Shown here: positions 16,836 through 27,600 of the stretch, piece by piece
How the letters are laid out: the number at the start of each line of letters is the position of its first letter
Numbering within the stretch: position 1 is the stretch's first letter
Assembly (NCBI GenBank): GCA_046154695.1
Contig: JBJXFI010000224.1
Span: 1-28,699, forward strand
Source: DALYLB01 sp046154695
Lineage (GTDB): Bacteria > Acidobacteriota > Blastocatellia > RBC074
Direction: 5' to 3'
Length of the DNA stretch: 28,699 bases
The notes under the pieces: generated by a model
Databases searched by the model: none
What the model was told of the DNA's origin: nothing
The model's input: only the letters and a program-made list of their open reading frames with translations
Program-made: the position numbers and the translations under genes

Positions 16836-17309
16836 ATGAGACATCTTGTAGCACATCGAAAGCTGGGACGGACTTCATCGCACAGAAAGGCGCTGCTTCG
16901 CAATCTGTGCACGTCGTTCATCCTGCATGAGCGGATCATCACGACCCTGCCGAAAGCGAAGGAGCTTCGCCCCTATGCCGAGAAGGTCGTTACGCTGGGA
17001 CGCCGCGCGCGCGCCGCGCGCCAGGCGGGGCAGGCCGATAAGGCTGTGCACGCGTCGCGCCAGGCGGCCGCTTGTTTGTTTGCCGGAAACGCGGGCGAAT
17101 ACAGCAAGCAGCACGATCAAATGGCGGAGCGCACCGCCGGGGTGGCGGCGTTGCGGAAGCTGACGGGCGAACTCGCCGACCGGTTCGCGGATCGTCCGGG
17201 CGGGTATACCCGCATTTACAAGCTTGGCCCTCGCAAGGGGGACGGCGCCGAGATGGCGTTGATTGAATTTGTGGACAGCGCGGTAAAGAAGGCTGTGGAA
17301 GAGAAGTAA
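16836..17309 (+). CDS. rplQ: 50S ribosomal protein L17 with internal insertion
   Basis: The 157-residue product starts MRHLVAHRKLGRTSSHRKALLRNL and ends with the L17 signature ADRPGGYTRIYKLGPRKGDGAEMALIEFV. L17 contacts the tunnel exit. It is about 30-40 residues longer than the common 115-125 form; the extra part (about residues 68-105) is alanine- and glutamine-rich and lies in the loop before the final domain. TAGGAAAG before ATG 16836 is the ribosome binding site. It is the last gene before the terminator. Confidence 0.96.
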   Translation: MRHLVAHRKLGRTSSHRKALLRNLCTSFILHERIITTLPKAKELRPYAEKVVTLGRRARAARQAGQADKAVHASRQAAACLFAGNAGEYSKQHDQMAERTAGVAALRKLTGELADRFADRPGGYTRIYKLGPRKGDGAEMALIEFVDSAVKKAVEEK

Positions 17310-17346
17310 TCGCCGCCGGGAGATTCCTCTCTCGCATCGGTTTGCT

Positions 17347-17396
17347 CGGGAGCCTCAACCGTGCGAGGTGTCTCGCACGGTTGAGGCTCCCGTTTT
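17347..17396 (+). terminator. Intrinsic terminator after rplQ
   Basis: A perfect 21-base-pair stem (17347-17367 with 17372-17392) closes on a GTGT loop and is followed by TTTT at 17393-17396. The stem is exceptionally long and exact. It marks the end of the ribosomal transcription unit, 37 bases after the rplQ stop. The stem is symmetrical, but only the forward side has a T run. Confidence 0.93.
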
Positions 17397-17453
17397 CATG
17401 GCCCATGTCTCCTGTCGCGGACGCCGTGGCGCTTATTGGATAGAGGAACCACG

Positions 17454-17495
17454 ATGGATCGATGGTTCGCGATAAATCCCCCCGGAGATTTATGA
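17454..17495 (+). CDS. Possible 13-residue leader peptide before accB
   Basis: An ATG at 17454 opens a frame reading MDRWFAINPPGDL and ending at TGA 17493-17495, which overlaps the accB ATG as ATGA. GAGG at 17443-17446 lies seven bases upstream, a better spaced signal than the GGAG four bases before accB itself. Such overlap usually means translational coupling. The frame is short and could arise by chance, so the call is tentative. Confidence 0.4.
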   Translation: MDRWFAINPPGDL

Positions 17496-18061
17496 AAAAG
17501 ACTGATCGAAAGACGACGGGCGCATCAAAAGGCGCCAAAGCCCCTGCCATCCAATCATCCTCAACGAGAGCGAGCGCGGCATCCGGCGAGAGCCTGAGCC
17601 TGGCGGAGATTCGGGAGCTGATCGAGCTGATCTCGGAGAAGCAGTTCAACGAATTCGAGATGGAGCGGGGCGGATTCCGCCTGCGCCTGCAGAAGGGGGC
17701 GGCGAAAGCAGCAAGCCCTGCAGCGGACGCGGCGGCGCCCGTGGTTGAGCACCGGCCCCAGGCGGAACCTGTCGCGCCGCTGCCCGCCGCTGCGCCCGCG
17801 CCCGCCGCGGCTTCGGAAGAGAAGCTGCATATCGTCACGTCGCCAATCGTCGGGACGTTATATCTCTCGCCCTCTCCCACGGCGGATCCCTTCGTCAAGG
17901 TGGGAGACACGGTTGAATCCGGGAAGACGCTCTGCATCATCGAAGCGATGAAACTCATGAATGAGATTCAATCGGATGCGAACGGCGCCATCGCGAAGAT
18001 CTTCGCTGAGAACGGCCAGCCGGTCGAATACGGACAACCCCTGTTCGGGCTTAAAGTGTAG
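17492..18061 (+). CDS. accB: Biotin carboxyl carrier protein of acetyl-CoA carboxylase
   Basis: The 189-residue product carries biotin in the first step of fatty acid synthesis. The C-terminal biotinyl domain, about residues 112-189, contains EAMKLMNE with biotinyl-lysine K154. The N-terminal part holds the segment SLAEIRELIELISEKQFNEFEMERG (about 36-60) typical of bacterial AccB, joined by an alanine- and proline-rich linker (70-108). The first 30 residues are basic and of low complexity. ATG 17492 was preferred to an upstream in-frame ATG at 17462; the true start is not certain. It is followed by accC. Confidence 0.95.
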   Translation: MKKTDRKTTGASKGAKAPAIQSSSTRASAASGESLSLAEIRELIELISEKQFNEFEMERGGFRLRLQKGAAKAASPAADAAAPVVEHRPQAEPVAPLPAAAPAPAAASEEKLHIVTSPIVGTLYLSPSPTADPFVKVGDTVESGKTLCIIEAMKLMNEIQSDANGAIAKIFAENGQPVEYGQPLFGLKV

Positions 18062-18115
18062 TTGTCGTTAGCCGGCAACCGGCCAACGACAACCGATTAC
18101 CGACCACCGACCACC
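18061..18115 (+). repeat. Heptamer-repeat hairpin, GACAACC family, between accB and accC
   Basis: GTTGTCGTT at 18061-18069 pairs perfectly with AACGACAAC at 18085-18093; its first base is the last base of the accB TAG stop. Four units follow in register: GACAACC 18088-18094, GATTACC 18095-18101, GACCACC 18102-18108 and GACCACC 18109-18115. Only AATTC separates them from the accC ATG, so no ribosome binding site is present. Confidence 0.87.
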
Positions 18116-18120
18116 AATTC

Positions 18121-19454
<1,334 letters not shown>

Positions 19455-19458
<4 letters not shown>

Positions 19459-19497
19459 TAGTTGAACTGAAAGAAGTATCAACTATCAACTATCAAA
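19455..19497 (+). repeat. Heptamer-repeat hairpin, TATCAAC family, overlapping the accC stop
   Basis: The left arm TTGATAGTTGA at 19455-19465 includes the accC TGA stop. The right arm has TATCAAC at 19477-19483 and 19484-19490 and TATCAAA at 19491-19497, and can pair with the left arm. It is the same heptamer as at 142-198, about 19 kb away, which shows dispersal in the genome. The permease ATG follows 12 bases later. Confidence 0.87.
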
Positions 19498-19509
19498 GGC
19501 GGCGAATCG

Positions 19510-21300
19510 ATGGAGTTCACAACTCTCTTTCGCAGGAAGTCGATCGAACGGATACAGCTCGATGTGGCGTCAGGGCTGAGCGATGGCGAGTCGGGCGGGC
19601 ATGGGTTGAGGCGCTCGCTGGGGGTGACGGACCTGACGCTGCTGGGCATCGCGGCGGTGATCGGCGCCGGGATCTTCTCAACGATCGGAAACGCGGCCTC
19701 GAACGGCGGACCGGCGGTTTCGGTGCTGTTCGTCTTCACGGCGATTGCGTGCGCCTTCGCGGCGCTCTGTTACGCCGAGTTCGCCTCGATGATTCCGGTG
19801 GCCGGATCGGCCTATACCTATGCGTATGCGAGTTTCGGGGAGCTGATGGCGTGGATCATCGGATGGGATCTGCTGATGGAATATGCCATCGGCAACATCG
19901 CGGTGGCGATCTCCTGGAGCGACTATTTCACGGTCGCGCTGGCCGGCTACAGCATCCACATTCCGGAATATCTGACGATGGATTTTCTGACGGCGTCGCG
20001 GGGATTCCAGAAGGTCAATCTGGAGCTGCTCGCGGGAAAGACGCTGGAGCAGGTGCAGGCGATGGACGGAATGGGAGGCGCGGTGGACGCCTATCTGGCA
20101 TGGATCAAGGCGCCGGTCCTGGGCGGCTGGCATCTGGTCTGCGATCTTCCGGCGCTGCTGATCACCTTCATCATCACCACGCTGGTTTATATCGGAATCC
20201 GGGAATCCAAGACGGCCGCCAATCTGATGGTGGCGCTGAAGCTGGCGGTGATTCTGATGGTGATCGTACTCGGGGCCTTTTATGTCTCGCCGGCGAACTG
20301 GAGCCCCTTCGCGCCCAACGGCATGTCGGGGGTATTGAAGGGCGTCTCGGCGGTCTTCTTCGCCTATATCGGGTTTGACGCGATCTCAACGACGGCCGAG
20401 GAGTGCAAGAATCCGCAGCGGGACCTGCCGCGCGGGATGATCTACTCCCTGATCGTCTGCACGATCCTGTATGTCCTCATCTCGCTCGTGTTGACGGGGA
20501 TGGTCAATTATAAGAACCTGGCGGTGGGGGATCCGATGGCCTATGTCTTCGGGCCGGAAGGCGTCAATCTGCCCTGGATCAGAGGGGTGGTCGCCATCAG
20601 CGCCGTGATCGCCATGGCCACGGTGCTGCTGGTCTTTCAACTGGGGCAGCCGCGCATCTGGATGTCGATGAGCCGCGACGGACTGCTGCCGCCGATCTTC
20701 GCCCGGATTCATCCCCGATTCAAGACGCCCTGGTTCTCGACCATCATCGCCGGCCTGGTGGTGGCGATCCCCTCCCTGTTTATGAACCTGACCGAAGTGA
20801 CCGACCTGACCAGCATCGGAACGCTCTTCGCGTTCGTGCTGGTCTGTGGAGGCGTGCTTATCCTGAACCATACCCAGCCGAATCTGGAGCGCCGGTTCAA
20901 GACGCCCTATATCAACGCCAAATTCTGGGGCCCCGCACTCTTCGCGGGCGTCTGGGTCCTGCTGTATGTGAAGAATCCCGCATTCATTCGGAGCCTTTTC
21001 AGTGCCGCCGATCCCTCCGATCCGTCAATTCATGGATGGGAGGTGATCAAACACCGCATCCCGCTCTATCTCTACCTCATTCTCGCCGTCGCGCTGCTGG
21101 TTCAATGCTTCCGGAAGAGCCTGTCGCTCATCCCGGTCCTCGGCGTCCTGACCTGCGGCTATCTGATGACCGAGCTCGGATGGACCAACTGGACCCGCTT
21201 CCTTCTCTGGCTCGCAACCGGATTGGTCCTCTATTTCCTGTATGGACACCAGCATAGCCGTTTGGGCCGTTTGGGCAAACATGATGAGCGCCCCGCCTGA
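19510..21300 (+). CDS. Amino acid permease, APC superfamily, CAT-like
   Basis: The 596-residue membrane protein has about 12-14 hydrophobic helices. The first carries GIAAVIGAGIFSTIG (46-60), the substrate-backbone motif of APC transporters, and the later loop FFAYIGFDAISTTAEECKNPQRDLPRG is typical of the cationic amino acid transporter (CAT, YfnA-like) family. Residues about 155-205 form an extra loop between helices, which makes it longer than most bacterial members. It probably imports amino acids; the substrate cannot be told. It lies 51 bases after accC, with only a weak AAGGCGG upstream, and may be co-transcribed with accBC. Confidence 0.88.
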   Translation: MEFTTLFRRKSIERIQLDVASGLSDGESGGHGLRRSLGVTDLTLLGIAAVIGAGIFSTIGNAASNGGPAVSVLFVFTAIACAFAALCYAEFASMIPVAGSAYTYAYASFGELMAWIIGWDLLMEYAIGNIAVAISWSDYFTVALAGYSIHIPEYLTMDFLTASRGFQKVNLELLAGKTLEQVQAMDGMGGAVDAYLAWIKAPVLGGWHLVCDLPALLITFIITTLVYIGIRESKTAANLMVALKLAVILMVIVLGAFYVSPANWSPFAPNGMSGVLKGVSAVFFAYIGFDAISTTAEECKNPQRDLPRGMIYSLIVCTILYVLISLVLTGMVNYKNLAVGDPMAYVFGPEGVNLPWIRGVVAISAVIAMATVLLVFQLGQPRIWMSMSRDGLLPPIFARIHPRFKTPWFSTIIAGLVVAIPSLFMNLTEVTDLTSIGTLFAFVLVCGGVLILNHTQPNLERRFKTPYINAKFWGPALFAGVWVLLYVKNPAFIRSLFSAADPSDPSIHGWEVIKHRIPLYLYLILAVALLVQCFRKSLSLIPVLGVLTCGYLMTELGWTNWTRFLLWLATGLVLYFLYGHQHSRLGRLGKHDERPA

Positions 21301-21421
21301 CCCCCGAGGGGAGAACTCCGCCCGGATCTCTCATTAATTTCCTCCCCCGTCATTTTTCCGCCTCCCCGCGGGCCTGCATGGGATTAATCTTAACTCCCGC
21401 AGAATCAGAAAATTAATCGTG

Positions 21422-21434
21422 GCGTTGCCAACGC
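21422..21434 (+). promoter_or_regulatory. Perfect 13-base palindrome, possible operator
   Basis: GCGTTG and CAACGC flank a single central C. It lies nine bases before a TAATAT at 21443-21448 that resembles a -10 element, though no -35 element stands at the right distance. It could bind a dimeric regulator; none can be named. Confidence 0.4.
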
Positions 21435-21460
21435 TTTCAGAGTAATATTCATCTACTCGC

Positions 21461-21509
21461 TGTTCACCAGAACATTTTACTCATTGAGCCAGCGACGAAA
21501 GTGTTCTGG
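21461..21509 (+). promoter_or_regulatory. Two mutually exclusive hairpins
   Basis: The central segment CCAGAACA at 21467-21474 can pair either with TGTTC at 21461-21465 (five pairs, four-base loop) or with TGTTCTGG at 21502-21509 (eight pairs, 27-base loop). The two folds cannot coexist. This is the layout of a switch or attenuator, but it may be chance. A TTG at 21484 falls in the larger loop. Confidence 0.45.
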
Positions 21510-21630
21510 CTTCCGCCGATTGCCGAAACGGCACAAGGCGTCCGCATCCCCCAAATTTACATCGCAGCTACTTGGCAATTTTCATCCCGGAGGAAGCCGA
21601 AAGGAGCTTCAGGGAGGAGTCTGTATACAC

Positions 21631-24600
21631 ATGAAATACGAAATTGAGAAACCCTCGCACACACTTGTGAAGTATGCATCCGCGGTTGCATTAATGATAT
21701 TCCTCGGCGGTTCGACCCTCTTCCTGCCATCAGCCGCCGCCATTGTTCCCGGGAAGAATGTTTTTCGCGCGGCGCTCAGCCGGTTCGCGAAGGTGTTTCA
21801 ATCCAATGAGGCCGAGCAGGAGCCGAACGAGTCGATCGACCAGGCCAACCACATGGCGATTCCCGGGTTGAAGACCGGGGCGGCGAAATACGGCGATGCG
21901 GCCGTGTATGAATATCAGTATGTGAACGGGCCGAAGGACAAGATTGAAGATTTCTTCAAGTTCGTCATACCGACGAACACGACGCGGCGGCTCGATATAT
22001 CGCTGACGTTCAACAATCCGGCGGCGGATCTGGATCTGTTGTTGTTCAAGCAGGTGGAGAATCAGCTGCAGGCGGTCGCGGTATCGAATGGAAGCGGCAC
22101 GACGGAGCGGATTACGCCGATCATCACGCTGACGGAGGGGACATATTTCCTGGGGGTATCCGCGTTCGATGATCCGGGGAACACGTCGCCGGCAAATTAT
22201 GTGTTGAGTGTGACGCCGGATGTGCAGCCGCCGCCGCCGGCGATCACGGGGTTGATTCCGCAGGCGGTGACGGCGGGCGGCGGACCGTTTTCGATTACGG
22301 TTAGCGGGAATAATTTTCTTCCGGGCCAGTCGGTGGTGCGTTGGAATGGGGAGAACCGTTCGACGACCTTCATCAACAGCAGTCAATTGGTGGCGTTCCT
22401 GACGGCGGCGGATATCGCCAATGCCGGTTCGGGGAATGTGACGGTCTTCAATCCGCCCTCGCTGGGAGGGAGTTCGGCGGCCACGGGTTTCATGATCGCG
22501 CCGGCGGGTACGCCGGAGCCGGAGGTGGAGCCGAATGAGACCTCTCTGCAGGCGAATTTGCTGCTCGCTTCCGGCAAGCGCAGCGGGAATGTCGGGGTGG
22601 GCGACCCCGCGGCGATCACGATTCAGCTATACAATAATTTGAGCGATCCGATCGAGGACATGTATGCCGTCAACCTGCCGCAGAGCGCGCGGCTGGATGT
22701 GTTGCTGAATGGAGCAAACAGCGGTTCTCATCTGGCGCTCTATCTGTTGAGGGAATTGGGGCCGAACGATTATTCGGTGATCGGAAATTCGCGGATGAAC
22801 GGGCCGATGCAGCGGGTGACGACCTCGCAGATGCTGGCGGCGGGGCGATATCTGGTCGGCGTTTCGGCCGTGATGGGCTCTTCGAGCTACACGATTCAAT
22901 CGAACATCCCGGGCAACCGGCTGTTGCAGGTCAACACCAACAGCGCGGCGCCGAACAGCACCGTCACGGTTCCCGTCTCCTTCTTCGCGGAGGGGAACGA
23001 AAACACCGTCAATTTCAGCCTGAAATACAATCCCGCGATTCTGAGCAACCCACAGGTCACGGCGGGGGCGGATCTGCCGGGGGCGGCGTTGAATGTGAAC
23101 ACCAGCCGGACGGCGGAGGGGCGCATCGGCATTCAGGCAGCGCTGCCCGCGGGGCAGAGGCTGACGGCCGGCGCGCGCGAGATCGTACAGATCGCGTTCT
23201 CGATCGCGGCGAATCCGGGCGTCGGATCGACAAAGATCGAGTTCACGGACGCGCCGGTCATTCCCGGCATCATCGACGTCAACGGCAATGCCTTGATCGG
23301 GGCCTATTCGGACGGCGTGGTGATCGTCGTGCCGGGCGTGGAGGCCGATGTGAGCCCGCGGCCGCTGGGGAGCGGCGATGGCGTCGTGACGATCGCCGAC
23401 TGGACACAGGTCGGGCGATTCGTTTCGGGGATCGACACGCCGGCGGACGGGAGTGAATTTCAGCGCGCGGATTGCGCGCCGAAGCCCTCGCTGGGAGACG
23501 GGCGGCTGACGATCGCGGACTGGGTGATGGCGGGCCGGTATGCCGCGGGGCTGGAATCGATCGCGGCGGCCGGCGGACCCGCCGCTGCAATCCCGCCCTC
23601 CTTCGCGTTCGAGAAGAGCATGGCGGAGAACGAGCCCGATCAGCAGGGCCGGAACGTTCGCGTCGTTCCGGCGATCTTCAACCGGGGGCAGGCGAATGAC
23701 GCGTTCGTCGAGCTCAACGCGCAGGGCAATGAGAATGCGGTCGGATTCAGCATCAATTTCGACACGACGCAGATGACCTTCACCGGCGCCTCGCTCGGAG
23801 CGAATGCGGCGGGATCGATCCTCAATATCAATACGAATCAGATCGCCCAGGGGCGTGTCGGCATCGGGCTGGCGCTTCCGAGCGGACAGATCTTCCCGGC
23901 GGGCGTCCGGCAGATTCTCAAGCTGAGCTTCACGGTGCCGCAAAGCAGTCCCGTGAATATGACGACCTTGAGCTTCGGCGATCAGCCGATTGCCCGGGAG
24001 ATCGTCGATACGAATGCCGCATCGCTCGCGGCGACCTATACGGCGGGCGAGATCACGCTCATGCCGCAGGCGACCTCGACGCCGACGATCTCGGGGCTGA
24101 GCCCGGCTTCGGTCATCGTCAAGGGGCCGTCCTTTACGCTGACGGTCACCGGCGCGGATTTCATCAACGGCGCGTTCGTTCGCGTCAATGGCGTGGCCCG
24201 CGTGACGGAATACGTCAGCGCCACGCAACTGCGCGCGACGATTCTCGCGCAGGATATCAATGAGACCGGCGCCGTGGCGATTACTGTGCAGAATCCCGCG
24301 CCGAGCGGGGGCGTCTCGAACGCGTTGAGCCTTCCGGTCGTCAATCCGGCGCCCGTGATCGGAGGCATTAATCCGCAGTCCGCGGCGGTGGGAAGCGTCG
24401 CCTTCACGCTGACCGTCACGGGAAGCAATTTCGTCCCGGGCGCGATGGTGCAGTGGAACGGCGTCAATCGCATCACGACGTTCCTCAATGTGTCGCAACT
24501 TTCCGCGCAGATTCCGGCAAGCGACCTTCAGACAGCGGGGACAGCCTCGATACGAGTGGTCAACCCCGAGCCGGGCGGCGGCCCGTCGAACACCGTGGAC

Positions 24601-27600
24601 TTCCCGGTGCAGTCCCCCAACCAGATTCCGCGCATCACCTCGATCAGCCCGACCTCGGTGCAGGCGGGCGGTCCGGGCTTCACGCTGACGGTCAACGGAA
24701 CGGGCTTTGCCTCGACCTCCGTCGTCCGATTCAATGGAAATGCCGTCACGACGACCTTCGTCAGTGCGACGCAATTGACGGTGGCGGTGAGCGCGGCGGA
24801 CATCGCGAACGCGGGGACCGCGAGCGTCACGGTCTTCACTCCCATGCCGGGAGGCGGCACGTCGAATGCGGCGCTGCTGAGCATCAGCGTTCCGCCGAAT
24901 CCCGTTCCCGCGATTACCGGCGTGGCGCCGGCGTCGATCACGGCGGGCGGGCAGAACTTCTCCCTGCTCGTGACCGGCTCCAATTTCGTGCCGGCGTCGA
25001 TCGTTCGCTTCAACGGGCAGGATCGTCAAACGACCTTCATCTCATCGACGGAGCTCCGCGGGCAGATTACGGCCGCGGACATCATCAACGGGGGCACGGG
25101 AACGATCACCGTCTTCAACCCGCCGCCGGCGGGAGGCACGTCCAACTCCCTGCCGCTGACGATCAATTTCGCGGCGCCGATGATCACGCAGCTCAGCCCG
25201 ACCTCGTCGGTGGCGGGCGGGCCGGCCTTCCAGTTGACGGTGCTCGGAACCAATTTCGCTCCGGGATCGGTCGTTCGCTGGAATAATCAGGATCGCGTGA
25301 CGCAATTCATCAGTGTGACGGAGATCGTCGCGCAGATTACCGCCGCGGATATCGCGAATGTCGGCGCCGCCTCCGTTGCGGTATTCAGCCCTCCGCCGGG
25401 CGGGGGAACGTCGAATACCGTCAGCTACATGATCAACCAGGCGGCGCGGCCGCTGCCGCGAATCACATCGATCAGCCCGAAAGAGGGGGCGATCAACGGA
25501 CCGGCATTCACGCTGACGGTCAACGGAACGAGCTTCGCGTCAGATTCCGTCGTCCGGTGGAATGGACAGGCGCGGCCGACGACCTTTATCGGGAGCACAC
25601 AGGTGACGGCGCAGATTCCGGCGTCGGATCTCGTCGCGCTGGGCAATGTGACGGTTACGGTCTTCACGCCGCCGGCGGGCGGCGGAGAGTCGAATCCCGC
25701 GACATTCACGGTCAACCAGGCGCCCAATCCGGTTCCGCAGGTGACGACCATCAATCCGGCCTCGGTGAGCGCGGGCGGCCCGGGCTTCACGCTGACCGTC
25801 AACGGATCGGGCTTCGTCCCCGCGTCGGTTGTGCTGGTCAATGGCGCGAATCGCGGGACGACCTTCCTCTCGGCAACGCAACTGACGGCGCAACTCCTGG
25901 CGTCGGACATTCTCGAATCCGGGCCGGTCTCGATTCGCGTCATTTCACCGGCGCCGGGCGGGGGCGCGTCGAATGAGGCTGTGTTGACGGTCATCAATTC
26001 GCTGCCGGTGATAACATCGATCAATCCGAACATCGTGGCCGAGGGCAGCGCGGCCTTCACGCTGACGGTGACGGGAACGGGCTTCGTTCCCGGCGCGCAG
26101 ATCGTGATCAATAATGGGCCGCGCATCACGACGTTCCTCAACGGAATGACCCTGACGACGGAGATCCCGGTCTCTGACACCGTCACCGCGGCCACGTTGA
26201 GCGTGCAGGTGGTCAATCCCCCGCCGGGAGGCGGCTTGTCGAACATTGCGCAGCTCGAAGTTCGCCGCCGCAATCCGCTTCCGCGCCTGACGTCGATCAG
26301 CCCCGACACGGTCAATGCCGGAGGCAATGGATTCACGCTGGTGGTCAACGGCACGGGCTTCGTTCGCGGTTCGGTGGTGCGCGCCAACGGGCAGGAGCTG
26401 GCGACGGATTTCGTCTCTGAGACGGCCCTGGCGGCGCAGGTCACCGCGGCCGACATCGCCTCGGGCGGCGTGCTGCTGATTTCGGTCTTCAATTCGGCGC
26501 CGGGCGGCGGCGGCTCCGGCGTATTGCCGCTGAATGTCCGCAATCCGGTTCCGGGCATCACCAGCATCAGCCCGGACAACGGGGTTGCGGGAAGCATCGG
26601 ATTCACGCTGATCGTGAACGGATCGGGTTTCGTTCCGGCCTCGATCGTTCGATTCAATAATCAGGATGTTCCGGCGACCTTTATCACGGGCTCGCAGCTG
26701 AGCGCGCAGGTGCCGGCCTCCGCGATCTCCGCGGGCGGCCAGGTTCCGGTCGTCGTCATCAATCCCACGCCCGGCGGAGGCGTGTCCAACATCGCGACAT
26801 TCGCCATCGCCAATCCCGCCTCGGTGATCACCAGCATCAATCCGAGCCAGGTGATCGCCGGCGGACCCGCGTTTACGCTGACGATCAATGGAGCGGGCTT
26901 CGTCAATGGCTCCGTCGTCCGGGTGAACAACCAGGATCGATCGACGAGCTTCATCAGCTCGTCGCAATTGGCGGTGCAGATCCAGGCATCGGATATCGCG
27001 ACGACCGGCCCGATCACCATTGTCGTCGCCACGCCCGCGCCGGGCGGCGGCCTGTCGAACACGGTCGCGCTGGGAGTGGTCAACCCGCTTCCCGTGATCG
27101 CGAGCATCGATCCGGCGTCGGTCAACCTCGGCAGCATCGCCTTCCCGTTGACCGTCAATGGGAGCGGCTTCGTTCCGGGCGCCATCGTCAACTGGAACGG
27201 ATCGCCGCGCCAGACGACCTTTGTCGATGGGACGAGACTGGTCGCGCAGATCACCGCCGCCGATGTCGCGGCGGCCGGAACCGCGATCGTTACGGTCGCC
27301 AATCCGGCGCCGGGAGGCGGCGTCTCGATCGCGGCCGTCTTCACGATCAATTCCCCGCAGCCCAACCCGGTTCCGACGGTTCTGACGATGAGTCCGAGCT
27401 CGATCGCCGGGGGCAGCGCGGCGTTCACCCTGACGGTCACGGGCGCAAGCTTCGTTCCCGGCGCGGTCGTCAACTGGAACGGCGCGCCCCGGTCGACGAC
27501 TTTCGTCAACAGCACCCAGCTGCAAGCGCAGATCACCGCCGGAGACGTCTTCACCGCGGGCCTCGCGGCGGTGACGGTCACCAACCCGGCGCCCGGCGGA

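Larger units (their letters stand above)
21301..21630 (+). promoter_or_regulatory. Untranslated region before the giant TIG protein gene
   Basis: This 330-base stretch holds no supported gene. It is more AT-rich in its middle than its neighbours. It has three ATTAAT words (21333, 21383, 21412), a perfect palindrome at 21422-21434, alternative hairpins at 21461-21509, a TGCCG/CGGCA hairpin at 21521-21533, and a GAAGC/GCTTC hairpin at 21593-21610. AGGGAGGAG at 21611-21619 is the ribosome binding site of the next gene. No known riboswitch class was recognised and no good promoter spacing was found. Confidence 0.55.

Noticed and set aside
21484..21630. A TTG start at 21484 for the giant protein
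   Set aside because: It would put 49 basic residues before the signal peptide; ATG 21631 places the signal peptide at the N-terminus after a strong ribosome binding site.
21301..21630. A known riboswitch before the TIG protein gene, such as the cyclic di-GMP type
   Set aside because: The conserved core sequences of the cyclic di-GMP-I aptamer are absent; only generic hairpins could be supported.
22627..25029. An 800-codon minus-strand open frame opposite the TIG protein
   Set aside because: It follows the repeats of the real gene in the antisense direction, and its composition is dominated by R, D and G with no domain visible.
25945..27525. A 526-codon minus-strand open frame opposite the TIG array
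   Set aside because: Same reason: it repeats with the 273-base period of the TIG units and is an antisense shadow.
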